From the NCBI RefSeq assembly GCF_046630445.1, contig NC_092338.1, positions 343,733,501 to 343,797,500 of the forward strand: DNA of 64,000 nt, read 5' to 3'. The notes under the pieces were generated by a model. The model was not told the origin of the DNA. It saw only the letters and a list, made by a program, of their open reading frames with translations, and made no database searches. The position numbers and the translations under genes were made by a program. Positions within the stretch are counted from its first letter, which is position 1. Each line of letters begins with the position of its first letter. Origin of the DNA: Rutidosis leptorrhynchoides (lineage: Eukaryota; Streptophyta; Magnoliopsida; Asterales; Asteraceae). Positions 34,474-44,982 of this stretch are shown here, one piece after another.

Positions 34474-37400
34474 TGTAGTGACCCGAACTTTTCCATGTTT
34501 ATATATATTAATTGAGATTGATATTTACATGATTAAATGTTTCCAACATGTTAAGCAATCAAACTTGTTAAGACTTGATTAATTGAAATATGTTTCATAT
34601 AGACAATTGACCACCCAAGTTGACCGGTGATTCACGAACATTAATACTTGTAAAAACTATATGATGACATATATATGGATATATATATATAGTTAACATG
34701 ATACTATGATAAGTAAACATATCATTAAGTATATTAACAATGAACTACATATGTAAAAACAAGACTACTAACTTAATGATTTTTAAACGAGACATATATG
34801 TAACGATTATCGTTGTAAAGACATTTAATGTATATATATATCATATTAAGAGATATTTATACATGATAATATCATGATAATATAATAATTTAAAATCTCA
34901 TTTGATATTATAAACATTGGGTTAACAACATTTAACAAGATCGTTAACCTAAAGGTTAACGATGACTTAACGACTTAGTTAAAATGTATATACATGTAGT
35001 GTTTTAATATGTATTTATACACTTTTGAAAGACTTCAATACACTTATAAAAATACTTCTACTTAACAAAAATGCTTACAATTACATCCTCGTTCAGTTTC
35101 ATCAACAATTCTACTCGTATGCACCCGTATTCGTACTCGTACAATACACAGCTTTTAGATGTATGTACTATTGGTATATACACTCCAATGATTAGCTCTT
35201 AGCAGACCATGTGAGTCGCCTAACACATGTGGGAACCATCATTTGGCAACTAGCATGAAATATCTCATAAAATTACAAAAATATGAGTAATCATTCATGA
35301 CTTATTTACATGAAAACAAAATTACATATCCTTTATATCTAATCCATACACCAACGACCAAAAACACCTACAAACACTTTCATTCTTCAATTTTCTTCAT
35401 CTAATTGATCTCTCTCAAGTTCTATCTTCAAGTTCTAAGTGTTCTTCATATATTCTACAAGTTCTAGTTACATAAAATCAAGAATACTTTCAAGTTTGCT
35501 AGCAAACTTCCAATCTTGTAAGGTGGTCATACAACCTCAAGAAATCTTTGTTTCTTACAGTAGGTTATCATTCTAATACAAGGTAATAATCATATTCAAA
35601 CTTTGGTTCAACTTCTATAACTATAACAATCTTATTTCAAGTGATGATCTTACTTGAACTTGTTTTCGTGTCATGATTCTGCTTCAAGAACTTCGAGCCA
35701 TCCAAGGATCCGTTGAAGCTAGATCCATTTTTCTCTTTTCCAGTAGGTTTATCCAAGGAACTTAAGGTAGTAATGATTTTCATAACATCATTCGATTCAT
35801 AAATATAAAGCTATCTTATTCGAAGGTTTAAACTTGTAATCAATAGAACATAGTTTAGTTAATTCTAAACTTGTTCGCAAACAAAAGTTAATCCTTCTAA
35901 CTTGACTTTTAAAATCAACTAAACACATGTTCTATATCTATATGATATGCTGACTTAATGATTTAAAATCTGGAAACACGAAAAACACCGTAAAACCGGA
36001 TTTACGCCGTCGTAGTAACACCGCGGGCTGTTTTGGGTTAGTTAATTAAAAACTATGATAAACTTTGATTTAAAAGTTGTTATTCTGAGAAAATTATTTT
36101 TATTATAAACATGAAACTATATCCAAAAATTATGGTTAAACTAAAAGTGGAAGTATGTTTTCTAAAATGGTCATCTAGACGTCGTTTTTTCGACTGAAAT
36201 GACTACCTTTACAAAAACGACTTGTAACTTATTTTTCCGACTATAAACCTATACTATTTCTGTTTAGATTCATAAAATATAGTTCAATATGAAACCATAG
36301 CAATTTGATTCACTCAAAACGGATTTAAAATGAAGAAGTTATGGGTAAAACAAGATTGGATAATTTTTCTCATTTTAGCTACGTGAAAATTGGTAACAAA
36401 TCTATTCCAACCATAACTTAATCAACTTGTATTGTATATTATGTAATCTTGAGATACCATAGACACGTATACAATGTTTCGACCTATCATGTCGACACAT
36501 CTATATATATTTCGGAACAACCATAGACACTCTATATGTGAATGTTGGAGTTAGCTATACAGGGTTGAGGTTGATTCCAAAATATATATAGTTTGAGTTG
36601 TGATCAATACTGAGATACGTATACACTGGGTCGTGGATTGATTCAAGATAATATTTATCGATTTATTTCTGTACATCTAACTGTGGATAACTAGTTGTAG
36701 GTTACTAACGAGGACAGCTGACTTAATAAACTTAAAACATAAAAATATATTAAAAGTGTTGTAAATATATTTTGAACATACTTTGATATATATGTATATA
36801 TATTGTTATAGGTTCGTGAATCAACCAGTAGCCAAGTCTTACTTCCCGACGAAGTAAAAATCTGTGAAAGTGAGTTATAGTCCCACTTTTAAAATCTAAT
36901 ATTTTTGGGATGAGAATACATGCAGGTTTTATAAATGATTTACAAAATAGACACAAGTACGTGAAACTACATTCTATGATTGAATTATCGAAATCGAATA
37001 TACCCCATTTTATTAAGTCTGGTAATCTAAGAATTAGGGAACAGACACCCTAATTGATGCGAATCTTAAAGATAGATCTATTGGGCCTAACAAACCCCAT
37101 CCAAAGTACCGGATGCTTTAGTACTTCGAAATTTATATCATATCCGAAGGGTGTCCCGGAATGATGGGGATATTCTTATATATGCATCTTGTTAATGTCG
37201 GTTACCAGGTGTTCACCATATGAATGATTTTTATCTCTATGTATGGGATGTGTATTGAAATATGAAATCTTGTGGTCTATTATTATGATTTGATATATAT
37301 AGGTTAAACCTATAACTCACCAACATTTTTGTTGACGTTTTAAGCATGTTTATTCTCAGGTAATTATTAAGAGCTTCCGCTATCGCATACTTAAATAAGG

Positions 37401-37702
37401 ACTAGATTTGGAGTCCATGCTTGTATGATATTGTGTAAAAACTGCATTCAAGAAACTTATTTTGTTGTAACATATTTGTATTGTAAACCATTATGTAATG
37501 GTCGTGTGTAAACAGGATATTTTAGATTATCATTATTTGATAATCTACGTAAAGCTTTTTAAACCTTTATTGATGAAATAAAGGTTATGGTTTGTTTTAA
37601 AATGAATGCAGTCTTTGAAAAACGTCTCATATAGAGGTCAAAACCTCGCAACGAAATCAATTAATATGGAACGTTTTTAATCAATAAGAACGGGACATTT
37701 CA
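34474..37702 (+). repeat. 3' LTR of element 2
   Basis: 3229-bp direct repeat of 24665-27899, TGTAGTGACC...GACATTTCA, followed by the target duplicate CGCTA. It has shorter TA tracts than the 5' copy (for example near 34680 and 34831). Confidence 0.96.
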
Positions 37703-37707
37703 CGCTA

Positions 37708-38448
37708 CTGCGTTGCGTGGGTCCGTAAGAGGCCGAAACCGTGATAAGGGAAGTGCATGAAGGAACTTGTCGGATGTATTCGGGGTTTCGCACTGTTGTG
37801 GGAAAAATTATGCGTTTGGGTTACTACTGGTCGTCCATGTACCGTGACACTAGCGACGTTATCAAGAATTCCATTTCTTGTCAACGCCATGCTCCACAAA
37901 TTCATGCGCCGTCCCATGAATTGATCCCGGTATCATCAGCTTGGCCATTTTATAAGTGGGCAATTGATTTGGTTGGTTCGTTCCCTGACGGACGACATCT
38001 TGTTGTGGCGGTTGACTTCTTTACAAAATGGGTAGAGGCTAAGCCCTTGAAAAGCATTACGGGTAGACAGATTGTTAATTTCGTTTGGGAAGAAATAGTG
38101 TGCCGTTTCGGGGTACCGCACGAGATTGTAAGTGACAACGGAAAACAGTTCGCACATGATCCATTTCGAGCTTGGTGCGACGGGCTAAATATCAAGCAAA
38201 CATTTAGTTCTGTTGCTCATCCTCAAGCGAATGGACAGGTTGAAGTCACTAACAGGGACATAGTATCCGGCATCAGAGGCAGGTTGGATACAGACCGCAA
38301 AGGTTGAGAAGATGAGTTGCCGATGGTTCTATGGGCGTTTCGCACCACACCAAAACGAAGCAATCACGAAACACCTTTTTGCCTTGTTTACGGTTCAGAG
38401 GCGGTCATCCCGGCAGAAATAGCAGTTCCGACGCAGCGCGTCACGTAA
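37708..38448 (+). pseudogene. Integrase core of Tat copy B, right of element 2
   Basis: Continues integrase after element 2: HEGTCRMYSG, SISCQRHAPQIH, WAIDLVGSFP, IVSDNGKQFAHDPF, QANGQVEVTNRDI. A TGA at 38305-38307 (Trp codon in copy A) ends the first open part. The TAA near 38446-38448 is shared with copy A. The catalytic acids are intact, and the domain is broken by stops only. Confidence 0.83.
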
Positions 38449-38787
38449 TTCAATGAGGAAACCAATATGATACAACTGAAGGAAAACCTGAATTTATTAG
38501 AAGAACGCAGGTGCATGGCAGCGATCAATGAAGCGGCTAACAAGCAAAAAATTGCCAAATATTACAACCGGCGTGTACGCGAACGTACGTTCCGTCCCGG
38601 TGATTACATTTGGCGTAATAATAATGCCTGCAGAGTTGAAGACCTTGGCAAGTTGAGGCCTAACTGGGTGGGTCCGTATGAAGTTGTGGACGCCCTCTTT
38701 AACGGGGCATACAACTTGAAAATGCCTGGCGACAAGTTTGTGCCACGTACATGGCACGCAACCAATCTCAAGAAATTCTATGTTTAG
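38449..38787 (+). pseudogene. Integrase C-terminal tail of Tat copy B
   Basis: Open from 38467 to 38787: LKENLNLLEERRCM, YYNRRVRERTFRPGDYIWR, LRPNWVGPYEVVDALFNGAY, PRTWHATNLKKFYV then stop. GPYEV is the usual integrase tail motif of gypsy elements. This copy keeps the base that copy A lost, so the end of Pol is confirmed here. No chromodomain follows, as expected for Tat. Confidence 0.8.
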
Positions 38788-39335
38788 ACTATTTTAGCAC
38801 GTTGAAACTATGTTTTCCATCTTCAATGTTTCTTTTAAATTATGTGACTGATCATCACAAATTTGTAAGCGCGATGCGCCATGGATTGGTTTGGTTTTGT
38901 TTGAATTTAATGCATTTTCCAGTATCTTTAATGCGTTGCGTAACTATTTATGGCATCACTTCGGTATTTTTATACAAAATGTAAATATAAGTCCATTCAT
39001 ACGTTACACATGCCTTGAACAAAGAATATTCTAGCTTTCGAACGGCATGAACGGCGCTTCACGTTGAACCTACGTCGAAGTGACACCGTAACGGGATGCA
39101 TTCGGGTTTCGTACCCGTCGCGTGCATGCCGACATGGTCTAGATACATGCAAGTCATGACAAATTTATCAAGTATAATCTTGAAATGCCACGCTACCGTG
39201 ACGACGACAGCGTGTCGATTATTATCTAAACGATACACATCGATGAAAATACTTGCAATACGACAAATATAATTACATTTTCATTCATAAAATAGTTCGA
39301 TTACATCCAAGAAAGAAAAGTTACAAAGGCCTAAA
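38788..39335 (+). other. Spacer between converging pol and antisense ORF, copy B
   Basis: Non-coding, homologous to 19357-19905. The hairpin at 39092-39131 (CGGGATGC...GCATGCCG) has one arm mismatch relative to copy A. Confidence 0.5.
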
Positions 39336-41482
39336 CTACTTGGGAATCATCTGTTCAATTTTGGCCGTATTCAATCCCGGCTGACTCCCAATGGCCTCAA
39401 TAAAGGGAACCTTTATCGCCTTCACTTCCGTCGCAGCGGCGTCATACTTGTCATATGCATCCGGATCCAAGCTATTCTCAACTGCGTCTGGTAGCGGATC
39501 TAGAAGAGTAGCCTATTCGTTCATGACGGTATACGTTTCTAGACGTCCCACACCTTTGGCAGCGTCTAGTAGTCTACCAAACGGTCCCATGACGTCGGGT
39601 GACGTGATGGCTTTGGTGAAGATATGGGGGATCATGGAGCATATCTGTTGAAAATCATCCATCGCCTTCTTATGGGCGACGGTTAATTCCTGAACCTGTG
39701 TAGCGAGAAGCTCCTTTCTCGCTTTCTCCTCAGAAAGCTCCTTTTGAGCTACGACCAAGTCCACGAGGGCCTGTTTTTCCTTATCCACAACAGTAGCCAA
39801 GTTCTTGGCAGCCCGCTTTGCCTGTTTTAGTGCCAAAAGCTTCTCACGTTCCGCCTCTACCACGGCCTTTCTGTGGCACTCCAACTCCGCCTTACGACAA
39901 CGCTGCTCGTCGTTTTCGAATAAACGATCTCATCACAGGTCAATGCTAGATCCTGATGAATATGCTGTACACGTGCGCGACGCGCAGCGCTATCTGGCAT
40001 CTTCTTGAGTTCGTCCACAAGAGCAGAAGGACAAATCCTTTGGAGGTACTCAAATTGAGAGTATGTGTCACCATGGGACACGTCCCATATTATGTAAAGA
40101 TGGGAAAAAGTCGGCTATTTGCCAAATCCGGAGGAATGTACTGTCTACCGAGCATCGCTGTGATGGCCAAATTGTTGTTGGCCGGAGCCGGTACCAGAAC
40201 TTGACAGCATCACGGCTTTATCTTTATGTTGCACGTGAGAGATGTCCTCGATGTTGATTACCGGAGGATTTGTTTGGCGCCCGGAAACAATAAGTTTTAT
40301 TAGTTTCCGCCATTGTGACCTCGGTGACGTATTAGAATTATTGTCAGGATTATAATAATACCCACCGTGGCTGGGCTCGTGCTGGAAGCTCTTTAAGTTA
40401 CTTTCAGCTATTTCCTTGGCAGTTTTGGCTCTTTTGTTGCCGCCAGGAGTAACCAGAAACGTAGCAGGGCTGTAACGCTTATGCCCAACTGGGGGGTTCG
40501 GTATGGCAACGAATATCGGATCTGGGTTGGTGGCTGGTGTCGATGTTTGTGTCTGTGAAGCGCCGCCAGTTTCGGTGGCGGCATTAGTTGATGACTCCAC
40601 GGCTGGATCCCCCTCCTTTTGGGGTTCACCCTCCGGCAGCTTGGACAAGGGCACCCTCTTGAGCTAAAGCCCTTCGACGCTTGGTCGGCGGATAGCTTGA
40701 TCAAAGTCCATCTCTGCAAGAAAATTGATAATTGTTAAATATAAAAAATGGAACGAGGAAACTTACAAAGAACGCTACGGCATGGAGAGCATACCCATTC
40801 CGTTATAAAGCACCATCGGCACTTTATTCACCCAAGGCCAGTAACATTGAACGTTACCAAGCTTCAGCATAACTTCGCCGTAAGGACGCATGTCAAGTTC
40901 AACGTCCTTACAAAAATTGAACAAGTCCTTTTCTTCCGGAGTCAAATCCGGCGTCTTGGACAGTTCTGGGGAACGGCTGAAACGCCACGGAACCAAGTGG
41001 GCATGCCCTTCACCTAGCGCGTCCCGGTGCACGAACACAAACATGTCTCTCCAATCATGAAGGGACGGGGATTTCTTCGAGGTGAAGTTGCACTTCTTCT
41101 CGAATGTATACCACCCCTTCCCGGAGGCTGATAACTTAAATGTCGCACGGAAGACGTTCAAGAGTGCTGGTCATTGTTGTCCCCTGAAGAACATCTCAAA
41201 TATAATCACGCGTTGCCACGAGTGAGGGTGGAGTTGCGAAACGCCTATTTGATAATGCTCCAGAACTGACGCAACGAATGGCATAACTGGTAAACGTAAG
41301 TTTGCCACTGAAATCGCCTTCAGATACAACGTGAAATAATCGGTCGGCGGATTGTGTGCACGTTGCTCGTCTGTGGCGACCATTATACGCCATCCGGCAA
41401 GCGGAGGATAGTTAGCAATATACTGCTCTAACATGTCGGTGGCCACGTTACTATATTCCTGCTCTACGTCCGCCTTTGACAT
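39336..41482 (-). pseudogene. Antisense ORF gene of Tat copy B (gypsy-type transposon domain protein)
   Basis: Reads opposite to pol. From ATG at 41482, the first part (to 41171) has a segment like the plant 'putative gypsy type transposon' domain (YFTLYLKAISVANLRLPVMP, then SVLEHYQIGVSQLHPHSW). After a TGA near 41170 the frame continues through WYTFEKKCNF and DWRDMFVFVH to about 40775. Then comes an intron-like piece (40714-40766), a Pro/Thr/Ser-rich part (40654-40145) and the coiled-coil end to TAG at 39336-39338. Additional stops and frameshifts (two TAG codons near 40130-40150, a deletion near 39890) break it. Function is unknown; such ORFs recur in Tat-lineage elements. A TATA box lies 132 bp upstream of the ATG. 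Confidence 0.75.
40714..40766 (-). other. Intron-like segment (53 nt) in the antisense ORF
   Basis: On the minus strand it begins GTAAGTTTCC and ends TTTTCTTGCAG before AGATGGAC, with a TTTAACAAT branch-like stretch. It separates two coding parts. Reading phases do not match perfectly across it, so either another lesion exists or the true donor differs. Confidence 0.45.
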
Positions 41483-41613
41483 GATGAATGAACTAACCTT
41501 TAAAAAAAAAAACGGTACGTGAATACAGAATGCAAGACACGAACAATTAGCAGCAGAAATGAATATTAATTTGTGTGCGGAAGGAGTAAGTAAAAATGAG
41601 AGGGTTAAAGCCC

Positions 41614-41622
41614 CTATTTATA
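41614..41622 (-). promoter_or_regulatory. TATA box for the antisense ORF
   Basis: Minus strand reads TATAAATAG in the context CCTATAAATAGGGGC, 132 bp upstream of the ATG at 41482. This is a strong plant TATA form and implies a promoter independent of the sense LTR. Confidence 0.6.
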
Positions 41623-41967
41623 GGAAACGAATCGAGTGGGCCTGAGAATTGGGCTTTCATCCTAGACGTACACGTGTCTTTTCACCACCAGTTTGTAACC
41701 ATTAGATTCGCGTCGTTCCACTTCTTACAGCTACTTCTTACAGCTGTAACAATGATGGCGTTTACCTAGGGAACTACACATTTGGCGGCTGATTGGACGT
41801 TTTTGGTGTCAGAATTACTCATGATGTTATTTATACATTATACAATTCGATTTCTTATCATTTTTATAACACATAAATAACATCATTTCGCATGACGTAT
41901 CGTTTGAGATTTGCTCATATTTTCAGAATTAGTTTGGTCACGTACAACTACCGTTTGTACCGAACCA

Positions 41968-41980
41968 AACTGGGGGACTT
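41968..41980 (+). promoter_or_regulatory. Polypurine tract of Tat copy B
   Basis: AAACTGGGGGACT lies just before the inferred 3' LTR start, in the usual form for this lineage. Confidence 0.7.
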
Positions 41981-41982
41981 AA

Positions 41983-42533
41983 TGACGAACGTCACGCCAT
42001 GCCCCGTCACGTGCCTAGTTACGTGCAACGCATGACGTCTAGCACATAAGCCCGAAGAAAACCTAAAGCTGTATCACGTGAAACAACGTGATGACCAGCT
42101 AAATGGTTAAGCTTAGCCTATTCAATTCAAACTTATGCGAATGGTAGCGTTCCGTACTAACAAGGTTGACTGGGTATTGCTGAACTGGACTATATCCCTA
42201 CATTTCAGGAACGTGGAGAACGTGGAGAAGGTTGTAGGCATGATTAGGAGGTTCTAGTGGCAGTTACAGATCATGGGTGCTGTTATAATGACTATCATGT
42301 ATAACCGTCATTTATCAATCTATAAATAGCATCTCAAGGCCTCATTTGAAGGCTAATCAACTCATCGATCAACTCGCACATACTAATCTTCTTTTGTAGC
42401 TTACCTTGGAGGCTCGGCAAAAGACAAACAACACCACCACATCCATATCCCTTTAACCGAAGGAACCGCTTCTAAAGGTTAATTTCTCCTTTTAATTTAC
42501 TTGCACTCGAACCGAACAATTTTGGTTTGATCA
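41983..42533 (+). repeat. 3' LTR of Tat copy B (borders inferred)
   Basis: Inferred from TGACGAACGTCACG after the PPT to GGTTTGATCA, where sequence changes to a Sirevirus-like LTR. About 551 bp. A TATA box TATAAATAG lies at 42321-42329. U3 is rich in ACGT-core motifs (GTCACGTGCC, TTACGTGCAA, ATGACGTCTA, ATCACGTGAA), the kind bound by plant bZIP factors. There is no partner LTR in the window to confirm the borders. Confidence 0.6.
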
Positions 42534-43930
42534 GCTTCCTTGATCTCTATGAAGTACATTGGCTATTGTTCTAATCTAGGGAGCTTTGGATGCTTTATAT
42601 AGCCCTCATCAAAAGGATCCTCCATAAGACTAGGGAAACACGTTTTACTCTTTTCCATGTTTCTAACAATCTCCCCCAGGAGTGAGACGGGTTTCCAAAA
42701 ACTAACTCCCTAGGAAAACATACAACATTACAAAGAATGAATCAACTATTGCTAACTAACTCCCCCGAATGATGTACGACCGTTGATGAAGATCTTGAAT
42801 CTTCACTTTGAATCATCAAATGAATTCGTATCTCTAACATTGTCTTGGTCAATCATTACGCTCCAACCTATTCCTTTGCATCCTCGAATTATCGCGCTAA
42901 CAATCTTCTTTCAACTTTGTTTGAGCATTGAACTTCTTCGTTATTTCTTTGTTCTTTCAACGGTCTTTGAGTTTGCACAGCGGAAATGCGCATTAACTTG
43001 ACATTCATCAATACATCAGTTCATGTTGATGAAGAATACTTTGAAAGCTTAGAATCTCCCCCTTCAAAGCTCTCGTGGGCTCCTACATAATCTAAGCATG
43101 ATTATCAGATATCTAACGAAGTCTTGCGGCTTTCAACAAAGTTGATATGCCCCAATGAAGAAAGATCTTCTTTGAATTCACTTAACTCCCCCCCCCCCCC
43201 CAACACTTGCATTGATTAGTAAGCTCGGATAACTTGAGAAACTCCCCCTTCAAAGTATATGGGCACGACCAATCAAGTGTGATTTCAATCACCTCCATGA
43301 TAGCCTCATAAATCATTATATCGCCGTATCGATATAAGGTGGCTTGACGTGGCTCCTTCAAAATTCCTTACGTCTCAAATACTCCCCCAAGGATGTGGAA
43401 GTCTCTTTCATTTTCCTTTGATCACTCGTCAAACAAGTAATGCTTTGATTTTGTCTTTGAAGTCCGAGTCCAATATCATAAATGTATTGAAGTCATAATT
43501 TGAAGCCTGAGTTCCATACTAAGTGTATGGAAGTCACAGTCGAATCATCATTTGACTTTGATTACGAAGCACCATCGAATTCTAGAAAATCCGCTTGATA
43601 ACGAATATGGGCACAAGTTTCTTTCAGAAATCTTGTTGGACTTAGAAACCGTTCATGAAGCTCAAAGATTGTAGGAGGAGAACACTATGTTCATCAAAAC
43701 CCCAATAAAACAATATTTTATCTTTAACTCCCCATAATATGCGGGCTTTTCTTTGAATCCTTCTTTACTTCTCGTCGAATCAAACAATAACTCGTATACG
43801 AACATCAACCATATTCCTTTCTCCCCCACAATGACGCTTGCACGAAGAAAAAGCTTCATTGTTTCAATTGGTTTATGTAATCGACAATTCCCCAAAATAT
43901 CTTAAAGAACGCGTATGAGAAAAGTCGAGA
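42534..43930 (-). mobile_element. Sirevirus-like (Ty1/copia) 3' end: truncated LTR plus repeated polypurine tracts
   Basis: In minus orientation the sequence shows repeated purine tracts of the form GAAGGGGGAG or CGGGGGAG before an LTR starting TGTTAGAAACATGG at 42668. Plus-strand CTCCCCC copies occur near 42671, 42752, 43059, 43186, 43243, 43381 and 43821, several followed by TTCAAAG. Multiple PPTs upstream of the 3' LTR are a published hallmark of Sireviruses. The LTR piece 42534-42668 contains GGCTATATAAAGC (TATA) and is cut by Tat copy B. No coding domain is left; open stretches here are not genes. Confidence 0.6.
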
Positions 43931-44889
43931 GAATCGGACACCCAAAAATATTGGAAAAATTTACTTTGGAGGTCCAGATTCAGATAGGGACCATCCCTGT
44001 AAAATCTGAGATTCTGATAGGGACCAAAAGTGTAAAAATTCTGTTAGATTCGAATAAGGGACCAGACATGCAAAGCATCCCATTCTGATAGGGACTAATC
44101 CTGTAAATTTACATATTCTGAACTGATTTGCACTTGTTGGGCTTGTTCATATTTGGACAGCCCAATAAGCAACATGGACTAGACTTGCTGGGCGAGTGGG
44201 ATTCAGATGGCCCAATACACGAGTCACAAGCCCAATAAAAACTTAATCATCAATTGTATCTACTTGTGTGCAAATAAGAACGAGCTGCACCATCCGAATA
44301 TGAAAAATAGAAAGAAGTGACAAGCGAATCAGATTCATCATCATACGAATATGAGATAAAATCATCATCCGATTTTGTTCATCAATTAGTCCAAATATGT
44401 TCATCTTGTAACTGCTAACGACTGAATAGGTTCATCAGATGAACATCGAAGTTTGCCAAACATCAAATCAATTCACAAAATCGATGAGAGAATATCTTCG
44501 GGTTTCTCACCGGCACCCAAGTACAAAGTGACCACACTATCGGAGTCAAACATTACACTAGCAGGTATAAGGAGGCACCTGATGCAGTGTTATGTAACTC
44601 CCATTACTACCAATGAGATTAAAGGACTCAACCCCCTTTGGAGTCTACCCCCAATATCACACATCACCGGACGACTCGAAGTTACACAAATCTAACGAAC
44701 CTCACGGCTCAACACCCACAACTTTCCTAGCGACACCCGCTAGTCACAATCCATATACGCTGCACAGCTAGCCCAACAGACCTTTCACTAACTCTAAGGA
44801 GATGCTTGGGAACATCAAGGCTTACACCCTTCCAACTTCATCACAACGGTTCACACGGTTACCCTCGCACATCAATGCTAGTCAACAAC
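43931..44889. other. Unassigned repeat-flanking sequence
   Basis: No gene recognised. 43970-44120 has four imperfect copies of a unit around ATTCTGATAGGGACCA...TGTAAA with spacing of about 40-50 bp. Further right is GC-richer sequence of unknown origin; an 80-codon open stretch at 44453-44695 has no recognisable domain. Confidence 0.4.
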
Positions 44890-44982
44890 CACAACACTGC
44901 TCGCACACGTACGTGGCTGACGAAAGCGCCTCCCGATAGTAGTACCACGCACACACACCAGAATGTGGCCGACGAAGAGCGA
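44890..44982 (+). repeat. About 50-bp tandem repeat, left part
   Basis: Imperfect units ending GGCTGACGAAAGCGCC and GGCCGACGAAGAGCGA. The array continues after element 4 at 54456-54566. The last 5 bp AGCGA (44978-44982) are the target duplication of element 4. Confidence 0.6.

Larger units (their letters stand above)
24665..37702 (+). mobile_element. Element 2: Tekay chromovirus related to element 1, pol broken
   Basis: 13.0 kb on the plus strand with a perfect 5-bp duplication CGCTA (24660-24664 and 37703-37707). LTRs 24665-27899 (3235 bp) and 34474-37702 (3229 bp) differ at roughly a dozen to fifteen substitutions by eye plus short TA-repeat changes, so it is older than element 1. Layout matches element 1: LTR, PBS, acidic ORF, F-box ORF, gag-pol, PPT, LTR. 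Gag-pol has three stops and a 21-nt deletion. Its LTRs lack about 30 nt present in element 1 near the CCTTTAGGTTAACG motif, so the two represent subfamilies. It interrupts integrase of Tat copy B. Confidence 0.95.
41483..41982 (-). other. 5' flank of the antisense ORF and 3' non-coding region of Tat copy B
   Basis: No coding potential. It holds the TATA box of the antisense ORF, then, toward the LTR, AT-rich sequence and the sense-strand PPT AAACTGGGGGACT at 41968-41980. Confidence 0.55.
21218..42533 (+). mobile_element. Tat-lineage retrotransposon copy B, lacking 5' LTR, interrupted by element 2
   Basis: Order: partial gag, protease, RT, RNase H, integrase (split by element 2 at 24665-37702), spacer, antisense ORF on the minus strand, PPT and 3' LTR. 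It follows copy A head-to-tail, and the junction at 21217/21218 removes A's 3' end and B's 5' LTR and gag start. Several lesions are shared with copy A (TAG at 23380-23382, frameshift near 24477, TAA near 38446), while others are private (TAA 22621-22623, TGA 24003-24005). It is therefore dead as an autonomous element. It cuts into a Sirevirus-like remnant at 42533/42534. Confidence 0.85.

Noticed and set aside
43187-43202. Poly-C run as a functional element
   Set aside because: Best explained as slippage growth of one of the CTCCCCC tracts in the Sirevirus-like region.
44453-44695. 80-codon open stretch starting MPNIKSIHKIDERIS
   Set aside because: No recognisable domain, no partner copy to test conservation, and lies in repeat-flanking sequence.
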